Part shown: positions 25,282 to 34,386 of the stretch, piece by piece
How positions within the stretch are numbered: the first letter of the stretch is position 1
How the letters are laid out: each line of letters opens with the position of its first letter
Source: an uncultured Sphingomonas sp.
GTDB taxonomy: Bacteria > Pseudomonadota > Alphaproteobacteria > Sphingomonadales > Sphingomonadaceae
Assembly (NCBI RefSeq): GCF_913777625.1
Contig: NZ_CAJYTI010000002.1
Span: 1 to 64,000, forward strand
Reading direction: 5' to 3'
DNA length: 64,000 nt
The notes under the pieces: generated by a model
What the model was told of the DNA's origin: nothing
What the model saw: the letters and a program-made list of their open reading frames with translations, nothing else
Databases searched by the model: none
Position numbers and translations under genes: made by a program

Positions 25282-25647
25282 GTGATTGAAGACGTGAAGG
25301 TGAAGAACACGCGCCCGAGGGGGCGACCGATCAAAGTGTGGGTCTATGAGGCGGAACGGGATGCCATCGTGGCAAGGGCTGCACAGGCTGGCTTGTCGCA
25401 CTCGGCATTTCTGCGGGCAGCGGGGCTCAATCAGCCTATCCGGTCTGTTTTCGACCTCGACGCGGTAAGCGACCTTGCGAAGGTGAATGGCGACCTAGGC
25501 CGCGTCGCAGGACTGCTGAAGCTTTGGTTGGCTGACCACCGCGGCTTTGGAGCTAAGCCGGCGGAGGTCGAGCAAATGATGAAGGAGTTTCGGATGCTCC
25601 AAGCAGAAATTCTGCGTTTGATGGGAGCGGCACTGCGTCGCTGCTAG
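25282..25647 (+). CDS. TraJ/MobC-like relaxosome protein
   Basis: 121 residues. RGRPIKVWVYEAERDAIVARAAQAGLSHSAFLRAAGL is the ribbon-helix-helix region of TraJ/MobC proteins that bind oriT and recruit the relaxase. LAKVNGDLGRVAGLLKLWLADHRGFG is the conserved second half. The GTG start has an AAGGA site. In plasmids this gene is followed by a relaxase gene. Here the next gene is an unrelated membrane protein, so the mobilisation module is incomplete. Confidence 0.82.
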   Translation: MIEDVKVKNTRPRGRPIKVWVYEAERDAIVARAAQAGLSHSAFLRAAGLNQPIRSVFDLDAVSDLAKVNGDLGRVAGLLKLWLADHRGFGAKPAEVEQMMKEFRMLQAEILRLMGAALRRC

Positions 25648-25857
25648 CCGGTTCGCATCCCCACTTGCTTCGCGCCGAGAGCGCCAGGCGCTGCTCTGAA
25701 GATCGATATCTTCCGGCCACCTCTGTATGATCTGGTTGGGATCGCAGCGGTCTGCACCGCTTCTGCATGGGACCTCGGCCGAAGCTCCTCAGCGCCAGCG
25801 CAAGCGATCGACCAGCATCGTTTATCCACGCCGCTCCTGTGCAAGAGGGAGCAACAC

Positions 25858-27336
25858 GTGCGGTTCAGTTTCGTCCGCAAGGCCGGTGCGGCCTTGGCCC
25901 TGATCATCCTGTTCGACAGGCTCTTTGCCGACAGCTTCGGCGGGGCAGGAGTCGGTGTGTTCGCCGGCGCCTGGCTGCTCGCCATCATCGCCACCCGACC
26001 GGACATCGGGAGGGCTCGATCCGCCTGGCCGGGGCTCGCGCTGGCGGCGCTTTTCGCCGTATCGCTGTTCGACGAGCCAGGGGTGCTGGCCTGGTCGATG
26101 TTCTGGTGCGCCATCGCCTTCGCCGCGCTGGCGCCCAGGGTCGGGCGTTTCGACGATGCCTGGCATTGGGGTGTCCGCCTGTTCCTCCACGGCGCTACCG
26201 GCGCCCTGCGGCCGTTAACCGACCTGCGCCGCGTCGCCGGGCAGCGACGTGGCATCGGCGCCTCGCCGCGCCTGCTCGCGACTACGCTGGCCCTGCCGCT
26301 GCTCGGCGGCGCCATCTTCCTGATCCTCTTCGCGGCGGCGAACCCGCTGATCGAGCATGCCTTCGCCTCCATCCAGCTGCCCAGCCTGTGGCAGCTCGCG
26401 CTGTGGACCTTCGTTGCCTGCTGCGTCTGGCCGATGCTGCGGCCCGGCGCGCTCGCGCTGCGCGTTGCTCGTCGCGTGCCGGATCTGGAGCCGATCCTTC
26501 CCGGCACGTCGCTGCCGTCGGTGTTGATCGCCCTGGCGCTCTTCAACCTAATCTTTGCGGTCCAGAATGCCCTCGATATCGCCTTCCTGTGGGGCGGGGG
26601 CGCGCTGCCGGATGGCATGACCCAGACGGAGTATGTGCATCGGGGCGCCTATCCGCTGATCGTCACGGCGCTGATCGCCGGCGCGATGGCGCTCGCCATG
26701 TTGAGGCCCGGCAGTGCGAGCGAGCGCAATCCCTGGGCCCGGCGGATGGTAGCCCTGTGGGTCGTGCAGAACCTGGTGCTCGTCGCCTCCAGCGCGCTGC
26801 GGACGGTGCAGTATATCCAGGAATCGATGCTCACCTCCTGGCGGATCGCGGCGCTGCTGTGGATGGCGCTGGTTGCGCTCGGCCTGGTGCTGATCTGCTG
26901 GCGCATCCTGCGCGGGCGCAGTGCGCGCTGGCTGATCAACTGCAACGCGCTGGCTGCCGCTATCGTGCTGACCTCCTGCTGTTTCGTCGACATCGAGGCA
27001 ATTGCCGCCCGCTGGAACGTGCAGGCCGCCGACCCGGCCAAGATCGATCTCTGCTACCTGCACAGGGGCGGGGACAGTGCCCTGCTGCCGCTGCTCGCGC
27101 TGGAACGCCGGCCGATGGACGCCGAGAAGTTGGACCGCGTTCGCTATGTGCGCGCCGAGCTCCTCCGGGATCTCGAGACGCGACAGGCGGATGGGCGGTA
27201 CTGGACATGGCATGGCGCGCGCCGCCTGGCAGCGGCCCGCGCGCTCATCGGACCGGGAGCGCCGCGCCCGCTGCCTGCCAACTACAGCCGGGACTGGTGC
27301 GACGGCAGCATCATTCCCCCGCAAGTCCAATCTTGA
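25858..27336 (+). CDS. DUF4173-type integral membrane protein
   Basis: 492 residues with about ten membrane helices in the first 400, then a soluble tail (about 410-492) rich in Arg and Trp. The stretch MTQTEYVHRGAYPLIVTALIAGAM is typical of DUF4173/DUF4153 proteins. The GTG start follows GAGGGAG at some distance. It precedes a response regulator and histidine kinase on the same strand with small gaps, so it is likely either controlled by or part of their sensory system. Its composition matches the host chromosome better than the integrase and replication parts do. Confidence 0.75.
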   Translation: MRFSFVRKAGAALALIILFDRLFADSFGGAGVGVFAGAWLLAIIATRPDIGRARSAWPGLALAALFAVSLFDEPGVLAWSMFWCAIAFAALAPRVGRFDDAWHWGVRLFLHGATGALRPLTDLRRVAGQRRGIGASPRLLATTLALPLLGGAIFLILFAAANPLIEHAFASIQLPSLWQLALWTFVACCVWPMLRPGALALRVARRVPDLEPILPGTSLPSVLIALALFNLIFAVQNALDIAFLWGGGALPDGMTQTEYVHRGAYPLIVTALIAGAMALAMLRPGSASERNPWARRMVALWVVQNLVLVASSALRTVQYIQESMLTSWRIAALLWMALVALGLVLICWRILRGRSARWLINCNALAAAIVLTSCCFVDIEAIAARWNVQAADPAKIDLCYLHRGGDSALLPLLALERRPMDAEKLDRVRYVRAELLRDLETRQADGRYWTWHGARRLAAARALIGPGAPRPLPANYSRDWCDGSIIPPQVQS

Positions 27337-27353
27337 CGGGGGAGGCGCGTGCC

Positions 27354-28070
27354 ATGATCCAGTGCCCCATGCCCCGTACGATCCTGGTCGCGGACGATGA
27401 TCCGCACATCCGCCAGCTGCTGGTATTCGCGCTGGCCAAGGCCGGGCTCGATGCGATCGAGGCCGAGGATGGCGAGGCGGCGCTGGCCGCCGTCACGTCC
27501 CATGCGCCGGATTTGATCGTGCTCGACATCAACATGCCGCGCATGGACGGGATCGAGGTCTGTCGGCGGCTGCGCGCCGGCGGCGACCTGCCGATCCTGT
27601 TCCTGTCGAGCCGGGACGACGAGATCGATCGCATCCTCGGCATCGAGCTCGGCGCCGACGACTATGTCGTGAAGCCTTTCTCGCCGCGCGAGGTGGTGGC
27701 GCGGGTGATGGCGATCCTGCGGCGGGTGGGCAGCCGCCCGCCGGACGTCGCGGCGGCGGCCGGACCGCTCCAGCACGGACGCCTGACGCTCGATCCCGAT
27801 GGCTGGCAAGCGAGCTGGGCAGGGGAGGCGGTGCCGCTGACCGTCACCGAGTTCGGCATCCTGCGCACGCTGGCGGCGATGCCGTCCAAGGTGTTCAGCC
27901 GCGATGCGATCATCGACCGGCTGCACGGGCCGGGCTTCGCCATCACCGATCGCACGATCGACAGCCACATTCGCAACCTGCGGGGCAAGTTTGCGCGGAT
28001 CGGCGCGGAGGACGTGATCGAGACCCGCGCCGGGATCGGCTATCGGCTCGGCACCTGCGGGGCGGGATGA
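27354..28070 (+). CDS. OmpR-family response regulator
   Basis: 238 residues. Receiver domain: DDD at 14-16, phospho-acceptor Asp58 in LIVLDINMP, and lysine in VVKPFSPRE. DNA-binding domain: LTVTEFGILRTLAAMPSKVFSRDAIIDRL, then TIDSHIRNLRGKF and AGIGYRLG. The ATG at 27354 follows GGGGGAGG. Its stop overlaps the kinase start (ATGA). It belongs to the DUF4173 operon. Confidence 0.94.
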   Translation: MIQCPMPRTILVADDDPHIRQLLVFALAKAGLDAIEAEDGEAALAAVTSHAPDLIVLDINMPRMDGIEVCRRLRAGGDLPILFLSSRDDEIDRILGIELGADDYVVKPFSPREVVARVMAILRRVGSRPPDVAAAAGPLQHGRLTLDPDGWQASWAGEAVPLTVTEFGILRTLAAMPSKVFSRDAIIDRLHGPGFAITDRTIDSHIRNLRGKFARIGAEDVIETRAGIGYRLGTCGAG

Positions 28071-29632
28071 TCGCGCGGTTCAAGGCGGTCGTGCGGCACC
28101 ATTGGCCGAGGCTGCGGCTCCGCACGATCCTGCTGCTGACCTTCGTGTTCGTGGCGGCGTTGCCGGGCTTCGGCGCGCTGTTCCTGCGGGTCTATGAGAA
28201 CAGCCTGCTGCGCCAGACCGAGGCGGCGCTGACCGCGCAGAGCGCGGCGCTGGCAGCGGCGGGCGCGGCCGAATGGCCGGGTGCGCACGAGATGCCGGCG
28301 AGCATGGGCACGATGCCCAGTGCGTCCACGCTTGATCTGCGTCTGACAACGGTTCTTCCTGAGCGCCCAACACCCGTCTTCCGACAAGGCTCGGCGGATC
28401 CCGAGACGCGTGCTTGGGCAACGCGCCTGGCCCCTGTCCTGCGTGCGACGGCAAACACGACGCGCGCATCGATCCAGTTACTCGACCCGCAAGGGCGCAT
28501 CCTTGCAGGCGGTGATGCCCGCCTGGCCTATGGCGCGATGCCGGAACTGCAGGCGGCACTGGCCGGTCGCGCGGTGACGACGCTGCGCCGCAACGGCGCC
28601 TACAGGCCCCACTACGCGCTAGAGTGGCTGAGCCGCGCCTCCGACCTGCGCCTCCACCATGCGCGGCCGATCGTCGTCGATGGCCGGGTGGCCGGGGTGT
28701 TGCTGCTGGTGCGCTCGCCGCGCGCGCTGTTCGTCGGCATCTATGAGGATCGCGGCAAAATCCTGTTCGGCATCGTCGTGATCTTCGCCACCCTGGTGGT
28801 GTTGAGTGGCCTCTTGTCGCGCGGCATCGTGCGGCCGGTGGAGGCGCTGGGCGAGGCGACTCGCGCCGTCGCAAAGGGGGGCGGGGCGGTGCCGGAGGCG
28901 CCCACGACCGCCGCGATCGAGATTCAGGCGCTGTACCGCGACTTCGGCAGCATGGCCGAGGCGATCGAGCGGCGTTCGCGCTATCTGCGCGACTTCGCCC
29001 ATGCCGTCAGCCACGAATTCAAGACGCCGCTGGCGGGCATCCGCGGCGCGGTCGAGTTACTGCAGGATCATGGGGACATGGCCCACGCGGATCGCGAGCG
29101 CTTCCTCTCCAATATCGCCGGCGATGCGGCCCGGCTGAATCTGCTCGTCAGTCGGCTGCTCGATTTGGCGCGTGCAGACATGGCGACGGCAGAGGAGGGA
29201 GCGCGGACCGATGTACTCCATGTGATGCGCTGCATCGCTGACGCCTACGGGCATGAGGGCGCTGCGCTCACCGTGCGCATTTCGGAGCAGCCTGTGCCGT
29301 TCGTCACGATGCCCTCCAACGTGCTGGAAGCGGTGCTGGTGGGGTTGATCGAAAACAGCAAGCAGGCAGGCGCCACGCAGGTGACGCTCGTAGCCCGATC
29401 AGCGCCTGCGGGTGTTACGGTGACCGTGACGGACGATGGCCCAGGGGTGCCTTTGGGAGATCGCCATCGCATCTTCGAGCCGTTCTTCACCACGCGCCGC
29501 TCGGATGGTGGTACCGGCCTTGGCCTGCCAATCCTGCGCTCGCTCCTCGACGCCAACCGCGGGAAGATCGACTTGGATGCGTCAGCCGCGGAGGGCGCCT
29601 CGTTTGTGATCTCGATCCGAGCTGGATTGTGA
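28067..29632 (+). CDS. sensor histidine kinase of the DUF4173 operon
   Basis: 521 residues. Membrane helices lie at about 20-40 and 232-250, enclosing a periplasmic sensor domain of 190 residues with a CreC/PAS-like fold pattern (LLDPQGRILAGGD). A HAMP segment follows, then the phospho-acceptor His316 in AVSHEFKTPLAG and an ATPase domain with LIENSKQAG, DDGPGVP, FEPFFTT and GTGLGLPI. Overlaps the regulator by 4 bases. The trio resembles CreBC-like envelope sensing systems, but the signal is unknown. Confidence 0.93.
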   Translation: MIARFKAVVRHHWPRLRLRTILLLTFVFVAALPGFGALFLRVYENSLLRQTEAALTAQSAALAAAGAAEWPGAHEMPASMGTMPSASTLDLRLTTVLPERPTPVFRQGSADPETRAWATRLAPVLRATANTTRASIQLLDPQGRILAGGDARLAYGAMPELQAALAGRAVTTLRRNGAYRPHYALEWLSRASDLRLHHARPIVVDGRVAGVLLLVRSPRALFVGIYEDRGKILFGIVVIFATLVVLSGLLSRGIVRPVEALGEATRAVAKGGGAVPEAPTTAAIEIQALYRDFGSMAEAIERRSRYLRDFAHAVSHEFKTPLAGIRGAVELLQDHGDMAHADRERFLSNIAGDAARLNLLVSRLLDLARADMATAEEGARTDVLHVMRCIADAYGHEGAALTVRISEQPVPFVTMPSNVLEAVLVGLIENSKQAGATQVTLVARSAPAGVTVTVTDDGPGVPLGDRHRIFEPFFTTRRSDGGTGLGLPILRSLLDANRGKIDLDASAAEGASFVISIRAGL

Positions 29633-29793
29633 GGTCTTCGATCGAAAATCACCCAAAATATCTAACGTTCACAAGGCCGATTGATCGTTCTAGAAGCGGA
29701 CGTGAACAAGCGTCCGGAAGGAGCACCTCCAACCTGCGCATGCTTCGCTAAACTCGACTGGCGAGTTACCTTGGCACGAGTTACACCACCGGA

Positions 29794-30699
29794 ATGATCA
29801 GGTTATTCAGAAGGCGGTCGGACGTGCAGCCCCGAGTTCCTGCAAGCGAGCCATCTCGTATAGCCTTCGAGGGTGAACCGTCTTTCGGCGTACCCATAGT
29901 CCGAGTTCCGGTCTCGCAGCACACGTATGAGAAGTTGGATTTGCGCCATCGTCGATTCGACGACATGAACGCCAACAAGGCGCAGTTCATCGACTGCGAC
30001 TTCTCCTATTCGGTCTTCGAGCGTGCGTATTTCCGTTCGGCCACGTTCAGGAACTGCAAGTTCGTGGGATGCAGATTCTACGATTCGAACCTGCGCGGCG
30101 TATCCTTCTCTGCATCCGACTTCAGATATGCGACGTTCCACCGCACGCTGCTTGAACCTATCGAGATGATCGCGGTCCTCCCGCAGGAGCCGAATCTCAA
30201 GCGAGACATCCTGCAGAATCTGCGGGCGAACGCTGCTGAGATCGGCGATTTCTCCAGCCAGCGGGACTTCGTGCTCGCGGAAATTGGTGCGGCGATCGAT
30301 CACGAGAAGCGCGCCCTGAAGGGCAAGGAAGACTATTATCGCGTGAAGTACCAGGGCTTCGTGCCGAAGGCGCGTGCGACACTGAGCTATCTAGGCTTGA
30401 TGTTCAGTGGCCTCCTTTGGGGCCATGGAGAGCGCCCGCTCAGGCTCATCGGGAGCGCGATCTTCTTCATAGCGGCTCTCAGCCTCCTCAATCTCTGGGC
30501 GGTGATACCACGGGTTGGGTGGACAGAGACGGGGGCTGGGCTGAAGCTCATCGGATACTGCTTCGACAAGTTCTGGGACGCTGGCCCGGACATCAGGTTC
30601 AGAGGCTTCGTCTTCGTAGACTATCTGTTGATCGCTATGCGCTACGTCTACATCGGGCTGTTCATCTCCGTGATGTTCAAGTCGATCTCGCACCGCTGA
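29794..30699 (+). CDS. pentapeptide-repeat membrane protein, possible pore effector
   Basis: 301 residues. A run of pentapeptide repeats covers about 49-116 (FIDCDFSYSVFERAYF, FRNCKFVGCRFYDSNLRGVSF). A helical linker with YYRVKYQGFVPKAR follows. Hydrophobic helices lie at about 197-210, 217-236 and 272-296. The last part (FVDYLLIAMRYVYIGLFISVMFKSI) resembles the second helix of two-helix ion channels, but no TVGYGD filter is present. The stop overlaps the next start (TGATG). The three genes here overlap without gaps, suggesting equal expression and a common function. Membrane perforation is an inference. Confidence 0.7.
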   Translation: MIRLFRRRSDVQPRVPASEPSRIAFEGEPSFGVPIVRVPVSQHTYEKLDLRHRRFDDMNANKAQFIDCDFSYSVFERAYFRSATFRNCKFVGCRFYDSNLRGVSFSASDFRYATFHRTLLEPIEMIAVLPQEPNLKRDILQNLRANAAEIGDFSSQRDFVLAEIGAAIDHEKRALKGKEDYYRVKYQGFVPKARATLSYLGLMFSGLLWGHGERPLRLIGSAIFFIAALSLLNLWAVIPRVGWTETGAGLKLIGYCFDKFWDAGPDIRFRGFVFVDYLLIAMRYVYIGLFISVMFKSISHR

Positions 30700-31376
30700 T
30701 GGGGCAGCTCCTCGGCGTCTACGTTTTCGGATCGGTCGCCCGCGGGGATCGCGATCCGCGGAGTGATCTCGATCTGCTGGCAGTTGTTGCTGACGGACGC
30801 GGCAAGGTCGAGGAGAGCGAAGTGTATTCGTATGTCCCGCCTGATCTCGCCGACTTGGAGGCGTCGATCTCATGGTATGGTCAGCGCCGTCTCGGGGCGA
30901 TGTTCGCGAACGGAGAGCTGTTCGGTTGGCACCTACATCAGGAGGCCATTCCCTTATTCGAGACGGAGCCCGTCATTGCTAAACTCAGGGTTCCTGCGCC
31001 ATACCGTGACGCCGCTGCAGACGTCGCGTCTTTCGAGAAGGTGCTCTCAGGCATCCCGGACCAGCTGCAGGCGTCACCAGAGAACGCGGTCTACGAGCTG
31101 GGGTTGGTCTATGTATGCCTCAGGAACATCTGCATGGCTGCCTCCTCTGTGCTCTGCGATCGACCGGACTTCTCGAGATATTCGCCATTTCAGCTACGTG
31201 GGATCTCGCCGGTGCCGATCACGATAGAAGAATACGACCTGGCGATGAGCTGCCGGATGGCAGGGCAGCGCGGATTGCAGCCGCCATCCGCCGTTTCGAA
31301 ATCGCTCGTGGCCAACCTACATGATAGGATTAGGCCTTGGATCGCCGAGCTGCGGCTACGGCTGGAGAGGAACTGA
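30699..31376 (+). CDS. MNT-type nucleotidyltransferase
   Basis: 225 residues. The first 30 residues show the polymerase-beta fold signature VFGSVARGDRDPRSDLDLLAVV with GS at 11-12 and acidic pair Asp23/Asp25, which hold Mg-NTP. The C-terminal half (about 105-220) is helical, with NAVYELGLVYVCLRNICMAASSVL, which recalls the HEPN-like or substrate domain that accompanies minimal nucleotidyltransferases. It starts within the stop of the pentapeptide gene. In MNT/HEPN antitoxin systems this enzyme AMPylates the toxin. Here the likely targets are its two neighbours. Confidence 0.75.
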   Translation: MGQLLGVYVFGSVARGDRDPRSDLDLLAVVADGRGKVEESEVYSYVPPDLADLEASISWYGQRRLGAMFANGELFGWHLHQEAIPLFETEPVIAKLRVPAPYRDAAADVASFEKVLSGIPDQLQASPENAVYELGLVYVCLRNICMAASSVLCDRPDFSRYSPFQLRGISPVPITIEEYDLAMSCRMAGQRGLQPPSAVSKSLVANLHDRIRPWIAELRLRLERN

Positions 31377-31705
31377 TGGACGCATCTACGAGAAGGACGA
31401 GGTTCGAGGAGCGGGTACGGGTCGAGCGCGATTTCCTCGTGCCGGTCAATCGACGGTTCGGCGCAGTGGCACCTCTGGCGGGCATGACCGCCGGGGCGAT
31501 CGCTTCGTGGCGCGGCCGTGCGTCAGCTCACGATCTGGGGGTGGACGTCGAACGCATCACCGCGGTCCTGCTGGAAGCCGCCGCCCGGGCCGAATTGCTA
31601 GCGGATAACTCCCGAGATGTATTCGAGGCCGGGCGCCACGTCACGCCAGATGGTCTCGGCGAAATCAAGAAGACGCTCGACGCACTTCTGGGCATGTCCG
31701 CGTAA
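31376..31705 (+). CDS. small helical protein of the nucleotidyltransferase operon
   Basis: 109 residues, almost wholly helical by residue pattern: RRTRFEERVRVERDFLVPVNRRFG, then a short glycine-rich turn and VDVERITAVLLEAAARAELLADNS. The ATG overlaps the preceding stop (TGATG), so it is translationally coupled. No RX4-6H HEPN motif is seen. Function unknown. It could be the third part of a toxin-antitoxin or defence unit. Confidence 0.6.
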   Translation: MDASTRRTRFEERVRVERDFLVPVNRRFGAVAPLAGMTAGAIASWRGRASAHDLGVDVERITAVLLEAAARAELLADNSRDVFEAGRHVTPDGLGEIKKTLDALLGMSA

Positions 31706-31869
31706 CGCCAAGAAAGTGCAAGCTCTCCGACTGGTGGGGCTTTGCGCTTCACCCACGGTTCGTCGGTGCACTCCGGGAATAAGCGGCCAACACCCGATCC
31801 TTGCCTGGATTGTCTCCACGCTGATCGATCGACTTGGATCATAGATGCTGCTCAGCGCCTATAGTTTGT

Positions 31870-33105
31870 TCATTCCGGGGGAACGTGATCCACTTCCTCA
31901 TAGTGATCCATTCGGAGCCATGGCTCTTCCTCGCCGAGCACTTCCTCTCCGCCCTGGACGTCGCGGTTCTCGGCGAAAAGCACGATTGCCGGCTTTCCGT
32001 CTTTTGTGCTCGAATATGCCAGACCCTCGATAGGCTTCTTCTCGGCCGAGGCGATTGTCCGAAAATACTCGGTGATCACCTGTGTCGGTAGATACTCGAG
32101 GTGGGGGCCCGCTTGCCGGTCGATCGGCTTCTTAAAGTCGCCGATGAACTCGTGCATGAACATGGCAATCGCGCGGTATCGCGCTAGGTCAGGATCGAAA
32201 AGGCTAGGAACGGGAGGGAGACTGCTCAGGTCGACAATGACCACCTGCCGGGTCGTAACGAAGGTCCCGAGCGCGAACCGGCCGGGTGCCGTCGCGATTT
32301 CCGCGAGCGCCGTCGAGGCCTCGACGGCCCCGTAGAACATGGGCACCCCAATTGGGCTCATCCGGTTCGGCATCGTGGCGAAGGCGTAGGGGGGCGGCCC
32401 CATTCGGGCAGCGTCGAAGTCCTGCTCGCCCTCGTTCATCCTCTGGGCACGGATGAAGGCCGAGCCGGCGGGCAGGACACGGATCATCCCGAGGCGCTGG
32501 GTGAATTCCGCGATCCGCTCGAGCAGCTCGGGTATCCCGTATGCGGCTTCGCCCCAGCTTAGATCCCTGTCGAGATCCCGGTCCTTGTGCTGGAGGAAGA
32601 AGAAGCGTCGGCGGTGTTTGATCACCTGTTTGAACCCCGCCCAACTCACCCCTATCGCCTCATCACGCGATGCCGCGAGAGGATCGCGGCGGCACCACTG
32701 GTGATCCGGCATAGCGTTGGCGATATCCTCCATCAGGTCACAGTCGTGATCGTTGGGCAGTTCGAGTTCAATATGCGTCTCGAGCATGTCACGGGCATCG
32801 AACTCGTCTTCCGGAAACATCCGCTCTCCGGTGTCCGGGTCGTTCGGTAGAGCCTGGTCGGCGCGATCGTATTCGAGATCGATCTGGGGCAACATAAACT
32901 CCAGAACATCGCTCAAGTCGGCTGCGACAACCTTCTTCCCCTTACGACCGCAATAGTCGCAGAAATTACCTTTCGCATTGGCTCGCACGACCTTGGCGAT
33001 GTGTTCGTCGGCGAAGCAGTCGGAACAGACCCGCTTGCCACCGACGTCGTCCAGCCGGAGACGTTGGTTCGTCATCTCGATCATCCGCTCGCTCCAGTAG
33101 CTCAC
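31870..33105 (-). CDS. RES-domain protein with N-terminal zinc ribbon (HEPN/RES type)
   Basis: 411 residues. The first 60 residues hold two CxxC pairs (CSDC and CDYC) that may bind zinc. A helical section (about 60-200) resembles the HEPN/RES N-terminal domain. The RES domain spans about 205-375, with FIRAQRM, FYGAVEASTALAEIA (conserved Glu) and the diagnostic HLEYLPTQVITEYFR. RES toxins consume NAD+. The GTG start is supported by GGGAGG 6 bases upstream. There is no Xre antitoxin beside it; the divergent neighbour is a HEPN-motif protein. A toxic or defence role is inferred. Confidence 0.8.
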   Translation of the reverse strand: MSYWSERMIEMTNQRLRLDDVGGKRVCSDCFADEHIAKVVRANAKGNFCDYCGRKGKKVVAADLSDVLEFMLPQIDLEYDRADQALPNDPDTGERMFPEDEFDARDMLETHIELELPNDHDCDLMEDIANAMPDHQWCRRDPLAASRDEAIGVSWAGFKQVIKHRRRFFFLQHKDRDLDRDLSWGEAAYGIPELLERIAEFTQRLGMIRVLPAGSAFIRAQRMNEGEQDFDAARMGPPPYAFATMPNRMSPIGVPMFYGAVEASTALAEIATAPGRFALGTFVTTRQVVIVDLSSLPPVPSLFDPDLARYRAIAMFMHEFIGDFKKPIDRQAGPHLEYLPTQVITEYFRTIASAEKKPIEGLAYSSTKDGKPAIVLFAENRDVQGGEEVLGEEEPWLRMDHYEEVDHVPPE

Positions 33106-33323
33106 GTCAGTCCTCCCGCTCAGTGGAAGTCCAACCGCCCGTTAGGAGTTTGAGGTTGGTGCGGGCGGGGCGCCGATCACATCGATCTTCTGGAGGACGA
33201 TGACAAGGCCGACTATTTGGATCAGCTTCGGTTGCGACGGGTCCGGGTTTGGTGTCGCGCAGCCCGAAATGAATCAAGTGCGCGGCGGGGACAGCCGAGC
33301 GAACGGGCAGGGAGGGGATGATC

Positions 33324-34022
33324 ATGAGTTTCAACTTCACGAACCGGGACCACGGCGAACTTCTCTTGGAAGAGATCGACCTGGCGTCCCAGCTGGCTGC
33401 TGTGCGCGGCCTGATCAGGCGCCAGCAGCAGGCGGATGAAGAGCTCCAGAAGGAGGTCGCAGATATCCGGGAGGCGGCAATGAAGGCCTCCGGCAGATAC
33501 CAGATGCATCTCGAAAACACGTGGGTCGACAACATGCATGCCGGCGTCTTCCAGGACGCGGCCCACAGCATGTCAGCGCTTGGGATGCTCGCGCCGCTCA
33601 TGGAGACGCTGATGACTGCGATCTTTCATGCCATTGGCCGTGAGAAGCTGGTGACAGCTGCCGATTTGAAGGAGCCAAGGTTAGGGCTGGCACCTAAAGA
33701 ATTGTGGGATCCGCACATTGTTGCTGGGATAAGCCGTAACGGTAAGCGGAAGGGCGAACTCATCAGGAGCACCGACATACTTCGGGGAACGGTTCAGCTA
33801 GCGGTAGCCACGGGTTTCGCACTGCATTTGCCTGCGAACTGGCAAATCCGCATGGAGGCATTGTTCCGCTATAGGAACAAGATGTTCCACAATGGGTTCG
33901 AGTGGCCACTGGCTGAACGCGTGAAGTTCGCCAAGGATGTCGCTGAGTGGCCAGCTGGCTGGTTCGTGAAGTCTGAGCGTGGTACATCGAAGGGGCCATC
34001 GAACCATGGATCTTCTACATGA
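33324..34022 (+). CDS. HEPN-motif protein with probable C-terminal frameshift
   Basis: 232 residues as read. The ATG at 33324 lies 8 bases after GGAGG and is preferred over 33318. A coiled-coil-like N-terminus (QLAAVRGLIRRQQQADEELQKEVADIREAAM) is followed by a helical domain. Residues RYRNKMFHNGFEWP contain R-N-x3-H, the RNase-type HEPN motif. The reading frame ends in a low-quality tail (SKGPSNHGSST). The alternative frame continues with WYIEGAIEPWIFYMSADFIRD and ends at 34126, which looks like the family's true C-terminus. Either a mutation or a sequence error near 33980 separates the two. Confidence 0.7.
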   Translation: MSFNFTNRDHGELLLEEIDLASQLAAVRGLIRRQQQADEELQKEVADIREAAMKASGRYQMHLENTWVDNMHAGVFQDAAHSMSALGMLAPLMETLMTAIFHAIGREKLVTAADLKEPRLGLAPKELWDPHIVAGISRNGKRKGELIRSTDILRGTVQLAVATGFALHLPANWQIRMEALFRYRNKMFHNGFEWPLAERVKFAKDVAEWPAGWFVKSERGTSKGPSNHGSST

Positions 34023-34386
34023 GCGCCGACTTCATTCGCGACACTCTGAGGATGATCGAGGCGATCATCGAGGCGGCCGGGGCCTTTGTGATCGAACGGA
34101 GCGCAAAGATGCGGCCTCTAGGTTGACCGCCACTAGCTTGACCGCCACCCGCCGCCCGAAAATTCCACAGTCAATTATACTAGCAAATGAGCGCACATTG
34201 ATGACCGCGCCGCTTCAGGCGGCGTCATGCGCCCTATTTGGCTCTTGTCGACGACCATGCCAATCATCCAGAACGTACCTGAGACGAAGCGCGCAGCTCT
34301 GTGATTCTAGAGCTGCATAGGGGCAAATAAACATCGACAATGCAGTGTGCAACCTTTGTCATGTTAATGAGGGGTGTAGGAGCGAT

